This document shows, piece after piece, positions 52,453-61,896 of a stretch of DNA of 64,000 nucleotides. Source of the stretch: Hyphomicrobium_B sp001006785 (GTDB lineage Bacteria > Pseudomonadota > Alphaproteobacteria > Rhizobiales > Hyphomicrobiaceae); the NCBI RefSeq assembly GCF_001006785.1, contig NZ_CDHO01000002.1, positions 992,001-1,056,000 of the forward strand, in the 5' to 3' direction. Each line of letters opens with the position of its first letter. Positions within the stretch are counted from its first letter, which is position 1. Under the pieces are notes generated by a model. It saw only the letters and a list, made by a program, of their open reading frames with translations, ran no database searches and was not told the origin of the DNA. Both the position numbers and the translations under genes were made by a program.

Positions 52453-54213
52453 TTAGCGCATCGCATCGGGCGCCTCGACGCCAAGGACATCCAGTCCCGA
52501 TTTTATCACCGTCTTTGTGGCGGCAATCAGCGCGAGACGCGCGGAAGTCGCAACCCCGTCATTTGATTGGATAAATCTCAAATGTGGCGAATCGTTGCCG
52601 CGCGTCCACTGCGAATGTAGCGCACTCGCAAGATCGTAGAGATAGAACGCGATCCGATGCGGCTCGTGCGCCGACGACGCACCCTCGATCAATCGCGGGA
52701 AGCTCGCCAACCGCTTGATGAGATCGATTTCACCAGCGTCGGTCAGCAGCGACAGGTCGGCGCGCCGCAACGCGTCGACGGATACATCGAGCCCCGTGAT
52801 CTGTTCGACGGCGTTTCGCAGTACGCTTGCCGATCTCGCATGCGCGTATTGCACGTAGAAGACAGGATTGTCCTTCGACTGCTCGGTCACCTTCGCGAAA
52901 TCGAAATCGAGCGTTTCCTGGTTCTTCCGGTAAAGCATCATGTAGCGGACCGGATCGCGGCCGACTTCATCCACGACGTCGCGCAACGTAACGAATGTCC
53001 CGGCGCGCTTCGACATCTTATAGGGCTCACCCGCTTTGAAGAGCCTGACGAGTTGCACGACCTTCACATCGAGGTCAGCCGTCTTATCGGAAAGTGCGGC
53101 GACGACCGCCTTGATGCGCGGTATGTAGCCGACGTGATCGGCTCCGAAGACGTTGATCAGGTGACGGAAGCCGCGGCTCAACTTGTCGTAGTGATAGGCG
53201 ACGTCGCCCGCGAAATACGTGTAGCTGCCGTCCGACTTCTTCAAAGCGCGATCTTCGTCGTCCCCGAAGTCCGTCGATTTGAAGAGAGTCTGAACGCGGT
53301 CTTCCCACTCGTCGTCATCGTGCCCCTTCGGCTTTTCGAGCTTGCCTTCGTAGATGAGCCCCTTCTTTTCGAGCTCCGCGATCGCCGCCTTGATCTGATC
53401 CTTGCCGTCCGCCTGCAGCGAGGCTTCCGAGAAGAAGACATCGTGCCGGATGTTGAGTGCGGCGAGATCGTCCTTGATCATCGCCATCATCTTGTCGATC
53501 GCGACGGAACGGACGATCGGCAGCCAGCGCTCTTCCGGCATGTTGATGAGCGACGGCCCGTGCTCTTTGGCAAGCGCTTCGCCGACCGGCTTCAGATAGT
53601 CGCCGGGATAGAGCCCTTCAGGGATCGCGCCGATGTCTTCGCCCAGCGCCTCGCGGTAGCGGAGGAACGCCGAACGCGCGAGCACGTTCACCTGCCCGCC
53701 CGCATCGTTGATGTAATATTCGCGCGTGACATCGTAGCCTGCGAACACGAGCAGATTGGCGAGCGCATCGCCGAACACCGCGCCACGGCAATGACCGACG
53801 TGCATCGGACCTGTCGGATTGGCCGACACGTATTCGACGTTGAGCTTGCCGTCGCCGCGCGATGAGCCCGCCCCGTATCGGCCGCCTTCGCTGAGAATGT
53901 CACGCACGAGACCGTGCCAGACTTCCGGCTTGAACGTGATGTTGAGAAAGCCCGGTCCCGCGACCTCGATCTTCTGGATGTCGCCGTGCGCTTCGAGCTT
54001 CGCTTTCAATGCGTCGGCGATATCGCGCGGCTTCTTCTTCGCCGCCTTGGCGAGGACGAGGGCGGCGTTGACCGCGATGTCGCCGTGACTCGCATCGCGC
54101 GGCGGCTCGGCATCGAACTCCGGCAGCGCGAGGTCGGACGGCAGAACGCCTTCGGTCTTCAGCGCCTCGAGCGCAGCTCTGACCCGTGCTTCAACTTCGG
54201 AAAAAACGTTCAT
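52453..54213 (-). CDS. argS: arginyl-tRNA synthetase
   Basis: 586 residues of class I type. The HIGH-like motif is MHVGHCRGAV, the KMSKS motif is KMSKRAGT, and the N-terminal tRNA-D-loop recognition domain (about 1-110) and the DALR anticodon-binding C-terminus (YVQYAHARSASVLRNA) are present. It charges tRNA-Arg. It lies between the SPOR gene and a dGTPase-like gene. Confidence 0.97.
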   Translation of the reverse strand: MNVFSEVEARVRAALEALKTEGVLPSDLALPEFDAEPPRDASHGDIAVNAALVLAKAAKKKPRDIADALKAKLEAHGDIQKIEVAGPGFLNITFKPEVWHGLVRDILSEGGRYGAGSSRGDGKLNVEYVSANPTGPMHVGHCRGAVFGDALANLLVFAGYDVTREYYINDAGGQVNVLARSAFLRYREALGEDIGAIPEGLYPGDYLKPVGEALAKEHGPSLINMPEERWLPIVRSVAIDKMMAMIKDDLAALNIRHDVFFSEASLQADGKDQIKAAIAELEKKGLIYEGKLEKPKGHDDDEWEDRVQTLFKSTDFGDDEDRALKKSDGSYTYFAGDVAYHYDKLSRGFRHLINVFGADHVGYIPRIKAVVAALSDKTADLDVKVVQLVRLFKAGEPYKMSKRAGTFVTLRDVVDEVGRDPVRYMMLYRKNQETLDFDFAKVTEQSKDNPVFYVQYAHARSASVLRNAVEQITGLDVSVDALRRADLSLLTDAGEIDLIKRLASFPRLIEGASSAHEPHRIAFYLYDLASALHSQWTRGNDSPHLRFIQSNDGVATSARLALIAATKTVIKSGLDVLGVEAPDAMR

Positions 54214-54303
54214 AAGAGTCCTTGAGAAAACGCCGCGGAAACCACGGAGCGCTGGTGGCCGGCACGACGAAGGAATGTCGCCAGCACCAATTAAAGCTCG
54301 CGC

Positions 54304-55533
54304 CTATCGCAGTTCCGCCGTGGCGTCAAACAATCGGCGGTATTCGGCGATGGCGTAACGGTCCGTCTGCCCAGCAAGGAAGTCGCACGCCAGCCGCGCC
54401 CGGCCGTTGGCATCGAGGCTTAACGCGGCGTCGCGCCAGTCCTCCGGGAGCGCCGCGGGATCGGCGTTATAGCGGGCAAACAGATCGCGCACGATCTGCT
54501 CGGCGCGTTCCATCACGTCGAGCACCTTGCGATGGTGGTAGACGGACTTGAACAGAAACTTCCGGAGTTGAGAGAGGTCTGCGAACATCTCCTCGGAGAA
54601 CGCCACTGTCGCCTTGCCCGCATGGCGGATATCGTCCGCCGACGACGGCGCGAGTGCTGCAAGTCTGCGGCGGCTTTCGTCGATCACATCACCGACCATC
54701 ACCGTGATCATCCGGCGCGTGATTTCGTAGATCACCCGACTGGTCTCGACCGTCTTTCCGAGCGACATGACTTCCCGCGCCATGCCACCGGCAAGCGGCG
54801 TCTCGGCCAAAGCGCCGAGCGAGATCAACCCGGCACGTAATCCGTCGTCGACGTCGTGCGAGAGGTACGCGATGTCATCGGCAAGGCTCGCGACCTGCGC
54901 TTCCGCCGACGCCCACTTGTCGAGATCGAGAGGCCGCCAATCGTCGAACTGGCGCACGACTTTCGCGACCGCCGACCGCGAACCCTTGACCGGCCCGTTG
55001 TGCTTCACCAGCCCTTCGAGCGTCTCCCAGGTCAGATTGAGCCCGTCGAAGGCCAGGTACTTGCGCTCGAGCTTGGTGACGACGCGAACCGACTGCGCGT
55101 TGTGATCGAAGCCGCCGAAATCCGTCATGGCGGTGTCGAGCGCACGTTCGCCCGCATGACCGAACGGCGAGTGTCCAAGATCGTGCGCCAGCGCGATCGT
55201 CTCCGCGAGATCCTCGTCAAGCCTCAGCTGCCGCGCCATCGTTCGTGCGATCTGCGCCACTTCCAGCGTATGCGTCAGGCGCGTGCGGTAATGATCACCC
55301 TCGTGCGGCAGGAAGACCTGCGTTTTGTACGCCAGCCGCCGGAACGCCGAGGAATGCAGCACGCGATCGCGGTCACGCTGAAACGGACTGCGGGTTGTAC
55401 AGTCCGGCTCGGCCGCGAGCCGCCCGCGCGACGGCACGGCGCTAGCGGCATAATTGGCCGGTGCGCGCTCACCTGGTCGCAGATTCTGGCCGTAATCTGC
55501 GAGGTCGGCACCGGGCTTTAACCTGGTTGGCAT
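54304..55533 (-). CDS. deoxyguanosinetriphosphate triphosphohydrolase-like HD protein
   Basis: 409 residues from the ATG at 55533 (a GTG at 55545 is an alternative). The HD domain is intact: RTRLTHTLEVAQIARTMA and AHDLGHSPFGHAGERAL. The type fits the dGTPase-like family, which hydrolyses dNTPs to nucleosides and triphosphate. It is divergent from erpA and lies downstream of it in the Rhizobiales order. Confidence 0.93.
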   Translation of the reverse strand: MPTRLKPGADLADYGQNLRPGERAPANYAASAVPSRGRLAAEPDCTTRSPFQRDRDRVLHSSAFRRLAYKTQVFLPHEGDHYRTRLTHTLEVAQIARTMARQLRLDEDLAETIALAHDLGHSPFGHAGERALDTAMTDFGGFDHNAQSVRVVTKLERKYLAFDGLNLTWETLEGLVKHNGPVKGSRSAVAKVVRQFDDWRPLDLDKWASAEAQVASLADDIAYLSHDVDDGLRAGLISLGALAETPLAGGMAREVMSLGKTVETSRVIYEITRRMITVMVGDVIDESRRRLAALAPSSADDIRHAGKATVAFSEEMFADLSQLRKFLFKSVYHHRKVLDVMERAEQIVRDLFARYNADPAALPEDWRDAALSLDANGRARLACDFLAGQTDRYAIAEYRRLFDATAELR

Positions 55534-55649
55534 CGGCGGCCGCACTTGATATTTGATATGTTCACGCGCCTTCCTATCTATTTGGAGCCGGGGGCGCCAG
55601 CCAGGCTCCCCAGTTTCGTGGTGCAGATCAGGAAAAAGCCCAGAAACCG

Positions 55650-55973
55650 ATGACCGTCACCGTAACCGAACAAGCCGCAACACGAATTTCCGAGATCGCA
55701 GGCAGCGAACCGGGATCGCCCGTTCTGCGTGTTTCCGTCGAGGGTGGCGGCTGCTCCGGGTTCCAGTACAAATTCGATCTGACCAACACGCGCGCCGCCG
55801 ACGATTTCGTCATCGAACGGGCTGGCGCTGTCGTTGTCATCGATCCGGTCTCGCTGCAGTATATGGAAGGCGCCGAGATCGATTTCGTCGACGATCTGAT
55901 CGGTGCCGCCTTCAAGATCAAGAACCCGGTTGCGACCGCATCCTGCGGCTGCGGTACCAGCTTCTCCGTCTGA
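55650..55973 (+). CDS. erpA: iron-sulfur cluster insertion protein ErpA
   Basis: 107 residues of A-type carrier family. The three cluster ligands are C35 (GGGCSGFQY), C99 and C101 (SCGCGTSF). It delivers Fe-S clusters to apoproteins such as IlvD or complex I subunits. It is divergent from the dGTPase-like gene and followed by xthA. Confidence 0.93.
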   Translation: MTVTVTEQAATRISEIAGSEPGSPVLRVSVEGGGCSGFQYKFDLTNTRAADDFVIERAGAVVVIDPVSLQYMEGAEIDFVDDLIGAAFKIKNPVATASCGCGTSFSV

Positions 55974-56021
55974 ACCGATCTCAAATTGATTTATGCGCGG
56001 TGCGATGGCACATGGTGAGCC

Positions 56022-56804
56022 ATGATCCTCGCCACGTGGAATATCAACGGCGTCAAGGCCCGCCTCGAGTCGGCGCTGACGTACCTGCGCCAGCAGTCTC
56101 CGGACGTCATCTGCTTCCAGGAGATCAAATCCGTCGACGATGGGTTTCCGACGTCGGCGTTTCAGGACATCGGCTACAACGTCGCGACCAACGGCCAGAA
56201 GGGTTTCAACGGCGTCGCCATTCTCTCGAAGTCGCCGCTCGAAGACGTGGTGCGCGGCCTTCCGGGCGATGATGCCGATCAGCACGCGCGCTGGATCGAG
56301 GCGTCCGTTCCGCTCGGCGATCGCATGGTCCGCGTGGTCTCGCTTTATCTGCCGAACGGCAATCCGATCGGAACCGAGAAGTTCTCCTACAAGCTGGCCT
56401 GGATGGCGCGCATGCGGCTCCGGGCAAAGCAACTGCTGCATGATGAAATGCCGCTCGTCCTCGCAGGCGACTTCAACGTCATTCCGGAACCCGTCGACGC
56501 CAAGCGTCCGGCGGCGTGGGTCAACGACGCGCTGTTCCAGCCGGAAAGCCGCGCCGCATGGCGCACGTTGGTGAACGAAGGCTTCACGGACGCAACGCGC
56601 GCCTGCCATCCGGGTCCCGGAGTCTACACGTTCTGGGACTATCAGGCCGGCGCCTTCCAGAAGGACGACGGCATCCGCATCGACCACATCCTACTCTCGA
56701 GCCAGGCCGCCGATCTGCTCGTGGCGTCAGGCATCGATCGCGCGACACGCGCGCAGGAAAAGCCGTCCGATCACGTGCCCGTTTGGGTCAAGCTCGCGGG
56801 TTAG
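56022..56804 (+). CDS. xthA: exodeoxyribonuclease III
   Basis: 260 residues of the EEP superfamily. Catalytic motifs ATWNINGVKARL, CFQEIKS, GDFNVIPEPVD, and the final SDHVPVWVKL are all intact. It cleaves AP sites and degrades DNA 3' ends. It lies 48 bases after erpA, consistent with a two-gene unit. Confidence 0.95.
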   Translation: MILATWNINGVKARLESALTYLRQQSPDVICFQEIKSVDDGFPTSAFQDIGYNVATNGQKGFNGVAILSKSPLEDVVRGLPGDDADQHARWIEASVPLGDRMVRVVSLYLPNGNPIGTEKFSYKLAWMARMRLRAKQLLHDEMPLVLAGDFNVIPEPVDAKRPAAWVNDALFQPESRAAWRTLVNEGFTDATRACHPGPGVYTFWDYQAGAFQKDDGIRIDHILLSSQAADLLVASGIDRATRAQEKPSDHVPVWVKLAG

Positions 56805-56810
56805 CCGAGC

Positions 56811-57923
56811 CTAGCGGTCGCCGCCTGGCGACGAAGCGCCGGCCGGAGCGAACCCGCCCGACGATCCTGTCGAAACAGGCGGCCCGCCGACGCCTGAAGC
56901 TGGCGCAAAACCAGGCGCGCTGATCCCGATTCCGATCGTGACCTGATGGCTCGGCCGGACTGCCGGGCTTGCCGCTGGCAGCTGCGCTGAAACCGCAGGC
57001 GGAGCATCCGTCGCCATCATGGGATGTACGAGTTCACCGTTTGCACATGTCCGGACGGGCTCTGCTGGCAAGCTGTCAAGGCCGTCCCGATTGTCGCGAA
57101 CTTGCGGACTGCGCCCGTAACGCTTGTGCCAGTCGGCGACCCTACCCGTCGCCTGCAAACGAACGCCTTCGCCCGCGTTGCAGAAAATCTTCTGATAGAT
57201 GTCCTCGATCCAGACACGCTCCGTCGGCGACGCATTCGAAACCGCGACGTCGATCAGATTGAGCGCAGCCGCCTGATCCTTCTGCACGAACTTGCCGCGC
57301 CAGAGGAGGTCGGCAAGAAAGGCTTGCGCGCCAGGATGCCCGGAGCGGGACAGCCGCGACAGCCAGTGACGGCCATTCTCGATCTTGCTCGACGGATCTT
57401 CGGAGCCGGCCATCTCCGGCCCTTCGCCGCGAAGGAAAACCTTCGCAAGTTCGAACTGCGCATCTTCATCGTTGAATGTCAGGGCCGCGCGCTGCAGCGC
57501 CTGGTCGGCGGCGGCAACGTCCGGACGGATACCTTGGTCGGTAATTCCGTCGCGAAGATACATCGACACCGCCGTCAACGCCTTCGCAGCGATCGGCGCG
57601 AGTTCCTCGTCGTCGGGATCGACGTCCTTCAGCTCTTCGGCGAGCTGCGCATAAATTTTGTAGGCCTTGCCGTGATCGGTATAAGCGCCTTCGTTGTCGC
57701 CGTAGATGCGCGCCTCGTAATAGCGCGCGATCTGCGGCTTTGACGCTTCCAATGCTTCGAACGCCGGAAGCGCCAGCTCGTAATATCCGCCATTGAACGC
57801 CGAGATGCCCTGCTTCATCGCATCGTCAGGCGATCGAAACGTCACGCCGGCTGCAAACGCCGAACCGACCATCGTGCAAAAAATTGCAACACTACCCGCA
57901 ATGGAAAGCTTAGATATCCGCAT
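56811..57923 (-). CDS. ExoR-like Sel1/TPR periplasmic protein
   Basis: 370 residues from the ATG at 57923. A signal peptide (about 5-24) is followed by a Sel1/TPR-repeat domain. Segments such as FNGGYYELALPAFEAL, GKAYKIYAQLAEEL, FELAKVFLRGEGPE, SGHPGAQAFLADLL and ASPTERVWIEDIYQ parallel ExoR of Rhizobium, the periplasmic inhibitor of the ExoS-ChvI system. A C-terminal extension of about 90 Pro/Gly/Ser-rich residues is not part of standard ExoR. Its start overlaps the ilvD stop by 14 bases. Confidence 0.72.
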   Translation of the reverse strand: MRISKLSIAGSVAIFCTMVGSAFAAGVTFRSPDDAMKQGISAFNGGYYELALPAFEALEASKPQIARYYEARIYGDNEGAYTDHGKAYKIYAQLAEELKDVDPDDEELAPIAAKALTAVSMYLRDGITDQGIRPDVAAADQALQRAALTFNDEDAQFELAKVFLRGEGPEMAGSEDPSSKIENGRHWLSRLSRSGHPGAQAFLADLLWRGKFVQKDQAAALNLIDVAVSNASPTERVWIEDIYQKIFCNAGEGVRLQATGRVADWHKRYGRSPQVRDNRDGLDSLPAEPVRTCANGELVHPMMATDAPPAVSAQLPAASPAVRPSHQVTIGIGISAPGFAPASGVGGPPVSTGSSGGFAPAGASSPGGDR

Positions 57924-59634
57924 AGCAGTGCACTTCCGCCTTTCCTCCCGCATGGGTTACGGCGCCATACCTGGCCGGTCCCACTTGGTCTGCAAATTTT
58001 CTCAGTGCCCCTGACTGATACATGTTCGCCGGCGCCTTCCACGTCTTGCGCCGCCGTTCCAACTCCTCTGAACTCACCTCGACATCGAGCGTGCCGAGTT
58101 CGGTATCGATGACGATAATGTCGCCATCCTTCAGAAGTCCGATCGGTCCGCCGACCGCTGCTTCAGGACCGACGTGGCCGATGCAAAGCCCACGCGTCGC
58201 GCCCGAGAAACGTCCGTCGGTGATCAGCGCGACCTTGTCTCCGGAGCCCTGGCCGTAAAGCGCCGCGGTCGTCGACAACATCTCGCGCATGCCCGGGCCG
58301 CCCTTCGGCCCCTCGTAACGGATGACGATCACCTCGCCGTCCTTGTAGTTGCGGTCTTCGACGGCCTGGAACGCATCTTCCTCGCAATCGAAGCAGCGTG
58401 CGGGTCCGCGGAACTGATGTGTCTTCAGCCCGGCAACCTTCACGATCGCGCCATCGGGTGCGAGCGAGCCCTTGAGCCCAACCACGCCGCCCGTTGGCGA
58501 GATCGGATTGGAGACCGGAAATACGACTTTCTGATCGCGGTTGAATTTCACGCTTTCGAGATTCTGCGCGAGCGTCTTTCCAGTCACAGTTAGACAGTCG
58601 CCGTGCAAAACGCCGCCTTCGAGCAGCGCTTTCAGGATCTGCGGCACGCCGCCGATATCGTAGACGTCTTTCGCAACGTACTGACCACCGGGCTTCAGGT
58701 CGGCGATGTACGGCGTCCTGCGGAAAATCTCGGCGACATCGAAAAGATCGAAATCGATCCCGACCTCGTGCGCCATCGCCGGAAGATGCAGCGCGCCATT
58801 GGTCGAGCCGCCCGTCGCGGCGATAACGACAGCGGCATTCTCGAACGCTTTTTTCGTGCAGATATCGCGCGGACGAATGCCATCGGCGATCAGGCGCATG
58901 ACGGCCTTCCCGCTTTCGGTCGCGTACGCGTCGCGGCTTTCATAGGGTGCCGGCGCGCCAGCCGATCCTGGCAGCGCAAGCCCGATCGCCTCGGACACAC
59001 ACGCCATCGTGTTCGCCGTGAACTGTCCACCGCACGAGCCCGCCGACGGACACGCGACGCATTCCAGTTCATGCAATTCCGCAGCCGACATTTTGCCCGC
59101 CGAATGCATGCCGACGCCTTCGAACACGTCGACGACGGTGACGTCGCGGCCTTTGAATTTTCCCGGCAGGATCGAGCCGCCGTACATGAAGACGCTCGGA
59201 ACGTTGAGCCTCAGCATCGACATCATGATGCCGGGCAAGCTCTTGTCGCAGCCCGCGATGCCGACGAGCGCATCATAGCAATGCCCGCGCATCGTGAGCT
59301 CGATCGAATCGGCGATGACCTCGCGCGACACGAGGCTCGACTTCATGCCCTGATGGCCCATTGCGATGCCATCGGTGACGGTGATCGTGCAGAACTCGCG
59401 CGGCGTACCGCCAGCTTCCGTGACGCCCGCTTTGGCCGACTGCGCCTGGCGCATCAGCGAAATGTTGCAGGGCGCAGCTTCATTCCAGCAGGAGACGACG
59501 CCGACGAACGGACGCTTGATGTCGGCCTCTTCCAGTCCCATCGCGTAATAGTAGGAGCGATGCGGCGCGCGCGACGGGCCTTCCGTGACATGGCGGCTGG
59601 GCAACTTCGACTTATCGAACGTCTTGGCGTCCAT
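57910..59634 (-). CDS. ilvD: dihydroxy-acid dehydratase
   Basis: 574 residues. The Fe-S cluster cysteines are in GIAGCDKSLPGIM and VACPSAGSCGGQF, with PCNISLM providing the first; the C-terminal GVITDGRFSG-type segment (ALITDGRFSGATRGL) is intact. The enzyme catalyses the penultimate step of branched-chain amino acid synthesis. The ExoR-like gene starts within its end. A long opposite-strand frame is an artefact. Confidence 0.96.
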   Translation of the reverse strand: MDAKTFDKSKLPSRHVTEGPSRAPHRSYYYAMGLEEADIKRPFVGVVSCWNEAAPCNISLMRQAQSAKAGVTEAGGTPREFCTITVTDGIAMGHQGMKSSLVSREVIADSIELTMRGHCYDALVGIAGCDKSLPGIMMSMLRLNVPSVFMYGGSILPGKFKGRDVTVVDVFEGVGMHSAGKMSAAELHELECVACPSAGSCGGQFTANTMACVSEAIGLALPGSAGAPAPYESRDAYATESGKAVMRLIADGIRPRDICTKKAFENAAVVIAATGGSTNGALHLPAMAHEVGIDFDLFDVAEIFRRTPYIADLKPGGQYVAKDVYDIGGVPQILKALLEGGVLHGDCLTVTGKTLAQNLESVKFNRDQKVVFPVSNPISPTGGVVGLKGSLAPDGAIVKVAGLKTHQFRGPARCFDCEEDAFQAVEDRNYKDGEVIVIRYEGPKGGPGMREMLSTTAALYGQGSGDKVALITDGRFSGATRGLCIGHVGPEAAVGGPIGLLKDGDIIVIDTELGTLDVEVSSEELERRRKTWKAPANMYQSGALRKFADQVGPARYGAVTHAGGKAEVHCYADI

Positions 59635-60052
59635 TACTTTCCTCTTCGGCCCCCTGACTTGCCTCGAGTTCCGTTCCAGGGATGCCGGCCGTCACGCTCG
59701 AATAGGAATCGCTCTCACCTGCATGAGAATTATTCCAAAGCGTCGGCCTCGCTTCTGCACCTGCGCGCGCTTTGTGGCTCGAAAGTGGCGCTGCACCGCA
59801 AACGAGTTGCTGTTAAGCAACATTTGGGTGGCATGTCCCCGTTCATGGTAAAGGGACGTCTTTCGCCTCACTCGCACAGGAAGCCGTTCGGGTCTTCCTC
59901 ATCGTCAGCGTACCGATTGGATAGGCGACGAGTACGACATCACCGCGGCCCGACTTTGTCCCTCCGGAGACATTCATTTCCGGCTTTCGCATGCTTAGAT
60001 GACGGCCGGTGCGGCGCGCCTTTCACGACCATGTTCAATGCCGGAATTCTCC
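59635..60052. other. intergenic region between ilvD and M48 peptidase
   Basis: About 418 bases between divergent genes. Only a short inverted repeat GTTGCT/AGCAAC (59805-59820) stands out; no gene is supported. Confidence 0.4.
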
Positions 60053-61189
60053 ATGTCCCTGACCGACACGACCCATATCGATCCCGTCCGGTACTATTGC
60101 CGCTTCATTGGCGGGCGGGCGACCTCCCCTGTGGATGGCGTGGCGACGCTCGGGCTCAGCGGCGTCGAGATCGATCTCGGACCCGGCCATCCGTCGCAGG
60201 TTTGGCGTTACGACAGACTGCGAACGCTGGAGCCGGTCCGCGCCAATGCGATCGACGTGCTGCTGTCGTCCCCGGACGCTCCCGGCGCATCGCTGTTCGT
60301 GCAAGGAGGCCGATTCGCCGCTGATCTGGCATCGCACGCTCCACATTTGACTGCCCGCGCGGCGCGCTGGCGCAATTGGAAATGGGGGCTGCTCGTCGCC
60401 GCCCTCGTCGCCTTGGCGGTCGCTGCGAGCTTCGCCGCCGGATGGAGTCCGCTCAGATCATTTGCGACGGCGCTGCCCGATAACTGGCGTCAACGCCTCG
60501 GCGACTCGGCGCGCGAGTCGATGACGCAAGGCCACAAGCAATGCGCCGACGCAAATGGCGTCGCGGCGCTTGCGAAATTGTCCGAGCGGCTCTCCAAGGC
60601 CGCGCCAGAAGGCGTCTCCTTCAACGTCCGCGTCTACGACTGGCCGCTGATGAACGCATTCGCCGTACCCGGCGGGCAAATCGTTCTGACCAAAGGCTTG
60701 ATCGACAAAGCCGAAAGCCCTGACGAGGTCGCGGGCGTCCTGGCCCACGAAATGGGCCACGGCATCGAAATGCACCCCGAAACCGGTATCATTCGCAGCG
60801 TCGGTCTCGCGGCGGCCGTTGAAATTATGCTCGGCGGCGGCGGTCTCGCCAACGCGGGTCTGATGCTGGCGCAGCTCGGCTATTCGCGTGGCGCCGAGCG
60901 CGAAGCCGATCTCGACGCTCTGCATCTGCTGAAAGGCGCAGGCATCGCTCCGAAAGGGCTCGGAAATTTTTTCATGCGCGTCACCAAAATGGAGGCGGAC
61001 AACTCCGGCTCGAACGGTGGATCGCTCAACTGGCTGCGGACGCATCCTCCAGCCGCCGAGCGCGCGAAGCTCGTCCGCCAGCAGCCCGACTATCCCGCAA
61101 CGCCCGCGCTCGATGCACAGTCTTGGCAAGAGTTGCAGTCGATCTGCAAAACGACGATCGAACCTCCGAAGCCCGACAATAACGGTTGA
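60053..61189 (+). CDS. M48-family metallopeptidase
   Basis: 378 residues from the ATG at 60053; 60038 is an alternative. A N-terminal beta-rich domain (about 1-100), one membrane segment (about 111-130) and an M48 catalytic domain with the zinc motif H232-E-M-G-H236 are visible, then the third ligand glutamate in the READLDAL segment. Enzymes of this type (Oma1/BepA-like) process or degrade membrane or periplasmic proteins. Target is unknown. The next gene follows about 97 bases later. Confidence 0.88.
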   Translation: MSLTDTTHIDPVRYYCRFIGGRATSPVDGVATLGLSGVEIDLGPGHPSQVWRYDRLRTLEPVRANAIDVLLSSPDAPGASLFVQGGRFAADLASHAPHLTARAARWRNWKWGLLVAALVALAVAASFAAGWSPLRSFATALPDNWRQRLGDSARESMTQGHKQCADANGVAALAKLSERLSKAAPEGVSFNVRVYDWPLMNAFAVPGGQIVLTKGLIDKAESPDEVAGVLAHEMGHGIEMHPETGIIRSVGLAAAVEIMLGGGGLANAGLMLAQLGYSRGAEREADLDALHLLKGAGIAPKGLGNFFMRVTKMEADNSGSNGGSLNWLRTHPPAAERAKLVRQQPDYPATPALDAQSWQELQSICKTTIEPPKPDNNG

Positions 61190-61286
61190 TATGCGGCCAA
61201 CGGTTGTGCTCGGCCCGAAGATCGTCGGATTTGGATGTAAATTCGCGGATTGCCAGTTGAACCGCACAGGGTTGCCACCGTCCACG

Positions 61287-61892
61287 ATGAAAAAGCCGCT
61301 CTGGATTGCCGTCGGGATGTTTGCCCTCGCCGCCGTTGGCTACATCGGCGCGCCGTTCCTCACGGCGTGGAACATTCGCGAAGCCGTGCGCAACGGCAAT
61401 TCCGCGTATCTGACGACCGCGATCGAATGGCCGAGCGTGCGCGAAACGCTGAAGCCCTCGATCGCGCGCATCGCGCTCGACTTGCCGAATGCCGAGCAGA
61501 CCGAGCCCACCAATCCGAGCCTCTGGCAGCGAGCGAAAGCCTATTGGGGCCGGGGCGCCATCGACAGCCTCGTGGACTCCTACGTAACGCCCGAAGGCCT
61601 GCCGCAGCTCTTCACGGTGCAGAAGACGTATCGCGATTACGTCTCAGGCGATGACGGCACGAACGCGCTCCCGATCCTTGAGCGGGTTTCGCGCGCCTGG
61701 GCACGCGTGAAGCGCGCCGAGTTTACCGGCTTCACGACCTTCGAAATCGACATGGCGGACAAGAACGACGAAACGCGGATCTATCTCGGCAAGCTGGAAC
61801 TGACGCGCGTCGGCTGGAAGCTCGCAGAACTGCGCGTCGAATTTCTGAAACCGGCGTCGACCACGATGCAAAACTTCGCCGGCGCGCTTTAA
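61287..61892 (+). CDS. DUF2939 family protein
   Basis: 201 residues from the ATG at 61287. One N-terminal membrane segment (about 5-22, GMFALAAVGYIGAPFLT) is followed by a DUF2939-type domain: NIREAVRNGNSAYLTTAIEWPSVRETLK and AFTGFTTFEI-like strands (RAEFTGFTTFEIDMAD). Periplasmic anchored protein of unknown function. It converges with valS. Confidence 0.8.
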   Translation: MKKPLWIAVGMFALAAVGYIGAPFLTAWNIREAVRNGNSAYLTTAIEWPSVRETLKPSIARIALDLPNAEQTEPTNPSLWQRAKAYWGRGAIDSLVDSYVTPEGLPQLFTVQKTYRDYVSGDDGTNALPILERVSRAWARVKRAEFTGFTTFEIDMADKNDETRIYLGKLELTRVGWKLAELRVEFLKPASTTMQNFAGAL

Positions 61893-61896
61893 TAGG

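Noticed and set aside
58603..60324. A 573-codon plus-strand frame opposite ilvD
   Set aside because: It is antisense to conserved ilvD, runs out of frame into the M48 gene and has no recognisable domain.
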